Part shown: piece by piece, positions 58,863-64,000 of the stretch | Numbering within the stretch: the first letter of the stretch is position 1 | Layout: each line of letters opens with the position of its first letter | Assembly (NCBI RefSeq): GCF_029338175.1 | Contig: NZ_CP119862.1 | Location: 4,558,839 to 4,622,838 of the forward strand | Reading direction: 5' to 3' | Origin: Citrobacter enshiensis | Lineage (GTDB): Bacteria; Pseudomonadota; Gammaproteobacteria; Enterobacterales; Enterobacteriaceae | DNA length: 64,000 bases | The notes under the pieces: model-generated | What the model was told of the DNA's origin: nothing | Databases searched by the model: none | The model's input: only the letters and a program-made list of their open reading frames with translations | Made by a program: the position numbers and the translations under genes

Positions 58863-59762
58863 CGCGTTGTCGAAATGGCCATCCATCGAACCACGGATGG
58901 CCTCCGCCAACTGCTCATAGCGGCTGCGCAGCGGTGATCCTGGACGATAAACCAACCCAACCGTACGACGCGGTTCAGGCTTAATACAAGGCAGATAAAC
59001 CACGCCATCACGCTTACGCTCCCGCGGAACCGCCAGCGCAGGCAACAGGGTAATCCCGCTTCCTGCCGCTACCATATTGCGTAATGTTTCCAGACTGGTC
59101 GCCCGGAAATGGGTATCTTCATCCGCACCGGCTTCAAAACAGAACCCCATCGCCTGGTCGCGCAGACAGTGGCCATCTTCCAGCATCAGCAGTTTTTCAC
59201 CCGCCAGATCGGACATCGGCACGCGATCGCGGTTCGCCCACGGGTGATCTTCATAGATCGCCAGCATCATCGGTTCATCAAACAGCGGGACTTCGATAAA
59301 CGCCTCGCTCTCCTTCACCAGCGCCAGAATAACGCAGTCGAGTTTGCCGCTATCCAGTTGCGCTAACAATTGATGCGTCTGTGCCTCATGCAAGTACATT
59401 TCTAACTTCGGGAAGGTCTGATGCAGCATGGGAATAATATGCGGCAGCAAATAAGGGCCAACCGTTGGGATCAAACCAATATGCAGCGGACCAGACATTG
59501 TCTCGCCTTGCTGGCTTGCCATCTCCTTGAGCACTTTGACCTCACGCAGTACGGTACGCGCCTGATCCACCAGCAGCAAACCTGCCTGAGTGAACAGAAC
59601 TTTGCGACTCGTACGCTCCAGCAGCATCACGCCCAGCTCATCTTCCAGCTTGCGGATCTGTCCGCTCAGCGTCGGTTGGCTAACGTGACAGGAGTCCGCC
59701 GCCCTCCGGAAGTGACGATGTTCGGCTAATGCCACCAGGTATTCAAGATCACGAATATTCAT
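58845..59762 (-). CDS. oxyR: hydrogen-peroxide sensor and regulator OxyR
   Basis: LysR-type regulator of 305 residues. N-terminal winged helix ([20 protein letters not shown] at 17-36). The redox pair Cys199 (DGHCLRD) and Cys208 (GFCFE) is intact; peroxide forms the disulfide that activates katG, ahpCF, dps and oxyS. The divergent control region to 59857 carries its operator. Confidence 0.99.
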   Translation of the reverse strand: MNIRDLEYLVALAEHRHFRRAADSCHVSQPTLSGQIRKLEDELGVMLLERTSRKVLFTQAGLLLVDQARTVLREVKVLKEMASQQGETMSGPLHIGLIPTVGPYLLPHIIPMLHQTFPKLEMYLHEAQTHQLLAQLDSGKLDCVILALVKESEAFIEVPLFDEPMMLAIYEDHPWANRDRVPMSDLAGEKLLMLEDGHCLRDQAMGFCFEAGADEDTHFRATSLETLRNMVAAGSGITLLPALAVPRERKRDGVVYLPCIKPEPRRTVGLVYRPGSPLRSRYEQLAEAIRGSMDGHFDNALKQAV

Positions 59763-59783
59763 TATTCATCCTCCGTCGCCACG

Positions 59784-59845
59784 ATAGTTCGTGGCGATAG
59801 GTAGCATAGCAACGAACGATTATCCCTATCAAGCTTTCTGACTAA
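59784..59845. promoter_or_regulatory. OxyR operator between oxyR and oxyS
   Basis: Spaced ATAG/CTAT tetranucleotides occur at 59784-59787, 59797-59800, 59806-59809 and 59826-59829, in a sequence that follows the E. coli oxyR-oxyS control region as I remember it (GATAGGTAG ... CCCTATCAAGC). OxyR binding here represses oxyR and, when oxidised, activates oxyS. Confidence 0.7.
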
Positions 59846-59857
59846 TAATACATCACA

Positions 59858-59972
59858 GAAACGGAGCGGTATCTCTTTAACCCCTTGAAGCCACTGCCCG
59901 TTCAGAGAGTTTCTCTCATACTCGACATAACGAAAGCCAACGTGAACTTTTGCGGACCCCGTGGTCCGCTTT
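59858..59972 (+). ncRNA. oxyS: OxyS small RNA
   Basis: Transcribed divergently from oxyR. The 5' end GAAACGGAGCGG and the central block GCCAACGTGAACTTTTGCGG match E. coli OxyS (109 nt). The 3' end is the terminator hairpin GCGGACC/GGTCCGC followed by nine T. OxyS acts with Hfq to repress fhlA, rpoS and other mRNAs during peroxide stress. The middle stem differs from E. coli at several bases. A reading frame on the opposite strand is meaningless here. Confidence 0.92.
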
Positions 59973-60069
59973 TTTTTTGCATAAATATGACCACCACCGT
60001 CAATCACGACCTGCTGTAAGCAGGAAAGCCCCCGATAAAGGGGGGCTGAGAAGCATTAAATAGCGATCT

Positions 60070-61353
60070 TCACTCAATGCGATCCTTCACAATGAAGAAA
60101 TAGCAAACCGCCCCGGTAAACGTAACGCAGGCCGCGATCACCAGTGCAAGATTAAAGGAATGGGTCGTATCCACCACCCACCCCGTAACGACGGGAGCAA
60201 AAGAGGCAAAAATGAAGCTACCAAAATTTTGAATCGCGGCCACCGAGGCCACTTTTGTTTCAGACACCATAACCTGAACCAGTCCCCAGGCCGACGTGCC
60301 AGCAAAATGTACGCAGAATAGCGCCATTGAAATAAAGGCGACGGCCTGCGCAGGCGTAGAAGATTGAACAACCAGCAGAGTCCCCAGCGCTGACATTATC
60401 AGTCCTACAACAATTGCCGTTTTACGCGTTTTCGCAAGGTCATAGCCATGTTTAGCCAATCGGTCTACGGCAATCCCGTTTACCCACATTCCCACCGCCG
60501 CGGCAAGAAAAGGGATGGCTGCCACCCAGCCCGTCTTCGCTAAACTAAATCCTTGCTCTGCCTGTAAATACCCCGGCAACCAGGCAATATAGAGCCAGCC
60601 TGTATAGTTGACGCCTGAAAATCCAAGAATCATCCCCCAGGTGGTACGGTGCCTGAAAAGCGCCAGCCATTCTTTAAAATGCAGTTTAGGCCGAGGCTTG
60701 GCAGGTACAGACAGCCAGGCCCGCTCATCATCCATCAAAACGAACTGCGCACGATTGCGATACCAGGCATACCAGCAGAGGCCAACCAATATCCCCGCGA
60801 CACCAATAATGACGAACATGGTTCTCCACCCCCATGCAATTTGCATAAGAACCAGTGCGGGAGGCGCAATAGCCTGGCCGATAACCGTGGAGGAGTTAAA
60901 AATTCCCAGCGCAGTCCCTCGCTCTTTTTGCGCATACCAGTCCGTAATGGATTTCACACCCGCAGGCATAAAAGGGGCTTCACCGATGCCAAGGCCAATC
61001 CGCATGATGATAAAATGGCTAAATGAGTTAACCATGCCGGTTAATACTTGCATTAATGACCAGAAAATTAAGCCGGCACCCAACACAATTCTTGGGCCAA
61101 AACGATCGAGCAAAATGCCCGAGGGTAGCTGTGAAAACCCATATGAAAGTGAAAATGCAGAAAGTAGTACACCAAATTCTGTAGCCGATAATCCCAATTC
61201 ACCACGAATAGCTTCACCTGCTACGCTCAGAGAAGAGCGATCTAAGAAATTAACTATTCCAGCCATGAATAATAAAACTAATGTTACCGTCTGGATATTG
61301 CTAATTCGTTTTGGTTTATTTTTAATTGCATCAACTGATACTTCAACATCCAT
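60070..61353 (-). CDS. MFS transporter, anion:cation symporter type
   Basis: A 427-residue protein with about 12 membrane helices and a central cytoplasmic loop (about 205-230). Motifs such as NFLDRSSLSVA near 31-41, LDRFGPR near 81-87 and GIGEAPFMPAG near 118-128 place it with sugar-acid carriers (glucarate, galactonate, hexuronate type). The start at 61353 (MDVEVSVD) has a GGAGGA site ten bases upstream; the frame extends 11 codons further. Just upstream on the same strand is the remnant of a sugar-acid dehydratase gene, its likely former partner. It is not between oxyR and argH in E. coli K-12 as I remember it. Substrate unknown. Confidence 0.9.
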   Translation of the reverse strand: MDVEVSVDAIKNKPKRISNIQTVTLVLLFMAGIVNFLDRSSLSVAGEAIRGELGLSATEFGVLLSAFSLSYGFSQLPSGILLDRFGPRIVLGAGLIFWSLMQVLTGMVNSFSHFIIMRIGLGIGEAPFMPAGVKSITDWYAQKERGTALGIFNSSTVIGQAIAPPALVLMQIAWGWRTMFVIIGVAGILVGLCWYAWYRNRAQFVLMDDERAWLSVPAKPRPKLHFKEWLALFRHRTTWGMILGFSGVNYTGWLYIAWLPGYLQAEQGFSLAKTGWVAAIPFLAAAVGMWVNGIAVDRLAKHGYDLAKTRKTAIVVGLIMSALGTLLVVQSSTPAQAVAFISMALFCVHFAGTSAWGLVQVMVSETKVASVAAIQNFGSFIFASFAPVVTGWVVDTTHSFNLALVIAACVTFTGAVCYFFIVKDRIE

Positions 61354-61469
61354 TTTTAGTTCCTCCGGGCGGATTAATAAATGCAATTACTATTTTGAAT
61401 ATGATTGACACACTGAACCAATAACAATAGAGAGGATGAGGAGGTTGTTATTCGTTGTGTTTTGAAGAA

Positions 61470-61661
61470 TTACCCATTCCATAGCGTACCGTCTTCCAGA
61501 CGTGCTACCGGTAAGGATGTGGGCTTATGCGGGGATTTTGCTGCTCTCTTTTCGCCAAATGAGAGACCTGGCCCAACGCCTCCATCATCAGTCGTCATAT
61601 TGAGCGTGATAAAATTACGCCCCGGACAAGTCATAAAAACTTCAGCGCCTACAGTTTTCAT
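61470..61661 (-). pseudogene. internally deleted RspA/mannonate dehydratase-family gene
   Basis: A 63-codon frame whose first about 27 residues ([20 protein letters not shown]...) match the N-terminus of the RspA/D-mannonate dehydratase family ([20 protein letters not shown]). Its last about 33 residues (...[14 protein letters not shown]) match the extreme C-terminus of the same family ([15 protein letters not shown]). The family protein is about 400 residues, so about 340 are missing, including the metal ligands and catalytic residues; the join near 61570 is in frame. The ribosome binding site AGGAAA and the stop codon remain. The final Trp is Gly. It can have no dehydratase activity. It sits 116 bases before the MFS gene on the same strand. 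Confidence 0.85.
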
Positions 61662-61689
61662 TGTTTATTTCCTGAAATGTAAATAAGCA

Positions 61690-62110
61690 CTTAAAATGCT
61701 ATGCTTTTAACCTACTACCATACAAGATTAAAAAATTGAAAACAGAAGACTGATCACATAAAAAATGACCTATCCGACAATAGAAATAATAGTAAGTGAA
61801 TCTCTAACCCTATTCTAAGTAATCATTAAAATAACACGTTACAGGTTTTCGTTATTACCAACAAGCCATCACCAATAGATACCACTTAATACTGTCGCAA
61901 CAATAAAATTCATAACCCCCTTTATTAAAACACTTTAAATTCGATAACTCATACGGCAATAAAAGAGATGAAAAACCATTAGCAGATGAAGTAATAAAGA
62001 AGGGTGATGGCATGCCAAATAATGATTTAATTATCAGGACTGATTGTGGATGGTTAAGATTGAGGAGTATCGTGAATGGCAGAGATTTCAGATATGACAG
62101 AAAACTCACA
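61690..62110. other. A/T-rich region without a recognisable gene
   Basis: About 420 bases, clearly richer in A/T than the surroundings. A minus-strand frame (61855-62109) and a plus-strand frame without ATG until about 62012 both exist, but neither resembles a known protein or has a good ribosome binding site. The promoter of the former dehydratase-MFS operon is expected in its left part. Possibly decayed foreign DNA. Confidence 0.5.
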
Positions 62111-62138
62111 CTCTCCCATATTCCGGAGAGTGTGAGTA
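62106..62138 (-). terminator. terminator of the argCBH operon
   Basis: CTCACACTCTCC pairs perfectly with GGAGAGTGTGAG around a short loop, directly after the argH stop. A 12-bp stem; the T run on the minus strand is short (TTTTC). Confidence 0.75.
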
Positions 62139-62145
62139 GAAATCG

Positions 62146-63519
62146 TTAACCCAGGCGCGCCTTCGCGTAGTCGATCGCCTGAGCAACCTGCTGCGGCGAA
62201 ACACCGCCTTTTGCCGCCCGTTTATCCAGACAGGATTGCAGCGACAGGATTGGATAAACATCATCGCCAATCGCCGCACTGAACTTCTGCAAATCCTTCA
62301 GCGACAACGCTTCCAGCGGCTTACCCTGGCGAATTGCTTCAACCACCGCTTCGCCCACAATATGATGCGCTTCGCGGAACGGTACGCCTTTGGCGACCAG
62401 ATAATCCGCCAGTTCCGTCGCATTGGCATAGCCCTGCTGCGCCGCTTCCTGGCAACGAGGACGCTTCACCTGAATGCCATCCAGCACCAGCGCCGCCATG
62501 TGCAGACAATCCAGCCAGGTGTCGAGCGCGTCGAACAACCCCTCTTTGTCTTCCTGCATATCTTTGTTATACGCCAGCGGCAGACCTTTCAGCGTCATCA
62601 TCATGCCGGTCAGTGCGCCCTGCACACGGCCGCATTTCCCACGGATCAGTTCCAGCGCATCCGGGTTTTTCTTCTGCGGCATCAGAGAAGAGCCAGAAGT
62701 CACACGATCGGAAAGCTCAACAAAGCCCGCTTCGCCGGTATTAAAGAAAATCAGGTCTTCTGCGAAGCGTGACAGGTGAACCATCCCGATAGACGCATCG
62801 GACAGCAGTTCAAGGACATGGTCACGATCGGAAACGCTGTCCAGGCTGTTACGGGTAGCCGACGCAAAGCCCAGCCAGCCAGCCAGCTGTTCACGGTCAA
62901 TCTCGTAAGCGGTACCCGCCAACGCGCCGCAACCTAATGGGCTGACGTCCAGACGCTTAAGCGCATCCTGCAGGCGACTCTCATCGCGGGCCAGCATTTC
63001 AACGTAAGCCAGGCACCAGTGGGCAAACGTGACTGGCTGCGCACGTTGAAGATGGGTATACCCCGGCATCACCGCGTCCTGGTTATTTTGCGCGGTTTCC
63101 ACCAATGCGCTTTGCAGTTGACGGTTGGCGCTCAGCAGCTCCGCGACGGTCTCTTTGCACCACAACTTCAGATCGGTCGCGACCTGATCGTTACGGCTAC
63201 GTCCGGTATGCAGCTTTTTACCTAGCTGGCCGACTTTGTCGATCAGCTTGCCTTCCACCCAGCTATGAATATCTTCAGCATCACTTTTCAAGATCTGCTG
63301 CGGGTCCAGACGCACCTCTTCCAGCAGATTGTTCAGAGCTTCTTCCAGCTGTAGCTGTTCATCTGCGGTCAACACGCCAACGGTCACCAGCGCTTTGGAC
63401 CAGGCCACAGAGCCGACGATATCCTGCTCCGCCAGGCGATAGTCGAAGCGCAAAGAGTCATTGAACTGTTTGAACCGTTGATCCGCAGCCTGTGTAAAAC
63501 GCCCACCCCAAAGTGCCAT
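62146..63519 (-). CDS. argH: argininosuccinate lyase
   Basis: Splits argininosuccinate to arginine and fumarate, last step of arginine synthesis. 457 residues. The superfamily signature [12 protein letters not shown] lies near 277-288 with the catalytic serine in its flexible loop; the second signature [11 protein letters not shown] region is normal. Downstream of argB in the same operon, with an REP element between them. Confidence 0.99.
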   Translation of the reverse strand: MALWGGRFTQAADQRFKQFNDSLRFDYRLAEQDIVGSVAWSKALVTVGVLTADEQLQLEEALNNLLEEVRLDPQQILKSDAEDIHSWVEGKLIDKVGQLGKKLHTGRSRNDQVATDLKLWCKETVAELLSANRQLQSALVETAQNNQDAVMPGYTHLQRAQPVTFAHWCLAYVEMLARDESRLQDALKRLDVSPLGCGALAGTAYEIDREQLAGWLGFASATRNSLDSVSDRDHVLELLSDASIGMVHLSRFAEDLIFFNTGEAGFVELSDRVTSGSSLMPQKKNPDALELIRGKCGRVQGALTGMMMTLKGLPLAYNKDMQEDKEGLFDALDTWLDCLHMAALVLDGIQVKRPRCQEAAQQGYANATELADYLVAKGVPFREAHHIVGEAVVEAIRQGKPLEALSLKDLQKFSAAIGDDVYPILSLQSCLDKRAAKGGVSPQQVAQAIDYAKARLG

Positions 63520-63550
63520 AACATGCTTCCTTAATTTCTTGAAATTTATT

Positions 63551-63580
63551 GCCGGATGGCGCTTCGCTTATCCGGCCTAC
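63551..63580. repeat. REP element in the argB-argH gap
   Basis: GCCGGATGGCGCTTCGCTTATCCGGCCTAC-type palindrome (first half GCCGGATGGCG, second half CTTATCCGGCCTAC), within the operon between argB and argH. Confidence 0.85.
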
Positions 63581-63636
63581 ACGTTTTGTTTACGTTGACC
63601 CGATCAGGCGCAGCCGCCATCGGGCACAGAAATAGA

Positions 63637-64000
63637 TTACGCCAAAATACGCGTACCGATCGGCGTACCATTAAACAGCGCCGGAAGCTGTTCCGCATGA
63701 CGCCAGGAGGCGATATCCACCGGACGACCCAGCGTCCGCGCCGCATCCAGAGCCGCATTCACCTTCACAATCATGCCATCAGTAATGATACCCTGATCAA
63801 TCAGTTGCTCCGCTTTGTCGGCAGTGATTTCCGCAATACGCTGACCTTTCCCATCGAGAATCCCGCTCACATCGGAGAGCAGGATGAGATCCGCGCCGAG
63901 CGTTGCCGCCAGCGCTGTCGCCGCCTGATCGGCGTTAACGTTCATCAGCTGGCCTTCTTCGGTCACGCCGATTGAGCTAACCACCGGCAGAAAACCACTT
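63637..64000 (-). CDS. argB: acetylglutamate kinase, 5' part outside the window
   Basis: Phosphorylates N-acetylglutamate, step two of arginine synthesis. About 120 C-terminal residues are present of about 257; the frame is open through the window edge. Segments [22 protein letters not shown] and [10 protein letters not shown] (amino-acid-kinase fold, ATP site) match E. coli ArgB almost residue for residue. The apparent GTG start at 63984 is internal. Confidence 0.96.
   Translation of the reverse strand, partial: SGFLPVVSSIGVTEEGQLMNVNADQAATALAATLGADLILLSDVSGILDGKGQRIAEITADKAEQLIDQGIITDGMIVKVNAALDAARTLGRPVDIASWRHAEQLPALFNGTPIGTRILA

Noticed and set aside
59762..60007. 81-codon minus-strand frame over 59762-60007
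   Set aside because: It is antisense to the OxyS RNA and its control region, with no protein support.
61855..62109. 84-codon minus-strand frame in the A/T-rich gap before argH
   Set aside because: Low-complexity hydrophobic translation, no ribosome binding site, no resemblance to a family; kept only as part of the undefined A/T-rich region.

Overview
The window is a chromosomal segment of an enterobacterium. Gene order and protein sequences follow the metA–rpoBC–oxyR–argH region that I remember from Escherichia coli K-12, read in the opposite orientation. Many proteins have the same length as their E. coli counterparts (RpoB 1342, RpoC 1407, MetA 309, OxyR 305, TrmA 366, SthA 466). The 16S V3 loops and the accessory genes suggest a Citrobacter- or Enterobacter-like member of the Enterobacteriaceae rather than E. 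coli itself, but I cannot fix the genus.

Layout. 1-3113: malate synthase aceB (cut by the window edge, with its IclR site), metA with MetJ boxes, and acetyltransferase yjaB. 3131-9120: a complete rRNA operon on the minus strand (16S, tRNA-Glu, 23S, 5S, terminators T1 and T2). 9134-12151: purHD behind a PurR box. 12148-15577: the zinc envelope-stress system zraSR/zraP, divergent, with two sigma-54 promoters around ZraR-like repeats. 15589-20529: yjaH, hupA, yjaG, nfi, hemE, nudC, rsd. 20588-26138: a TPP riboswitch and the thiCEFSGH operon. 26188-28880: an accessory insert with a membrane diguanylate cyclase and an orphan PTS IIB-IIA pair. 28947-42460: the transcription/translation block rpoC, rpoB, rplL, rplJ, rplA, rplK, nusG, secE, tufB, all minus strand. 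42578-43019: four tRNAs cotranscribed with tufB. 43411-46380: coaA, birA, murB. 46485-52039: a second rRNA operon (16S, tRNA-Ile, tRNA-Ala, 23S, 5S). 52091-59762: murI, btuB with its cobalamin riboswitch, trmA, yijD, fabR, sthA, oxyR. 59858-59972: OxyS small RNA. 60070-61661: an MFS sugar-acid-type transporter preceded by the internally deleted remnant of an RspA-type dehydratase. 62146-64000: argH and the 3' part of argB.

How it fits together. Most genes are housekeeping: information processing, cofactor synthesis (thiamine, CoA, biotin attachment, heme), purines, arginine, methionine and peptidoglycan precursors. Regulation is visible at many points: IclR, MetJ and PurR operators, two riboswitches, sigma-54 promoters, an rpoBC attenuator, the rplJ leader, tandem rrn P1/P2 promoters and the OxyR/OxyS divergent control region.

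The least ordinary parts are the thiH-rpoC insert, the decayed rspA-MFS locus between oxyR and argH, and real sequence heterogeneity between the two rRNA operons. The rRNA and spacer tRNA genes also carry many small insertions and deletions at conserved positions while protein genes stay in frame. This points to poor consensus in the repeated rDNA rather than biology. I found no CRISPR array, prophage, transposase or obviously new defence system.
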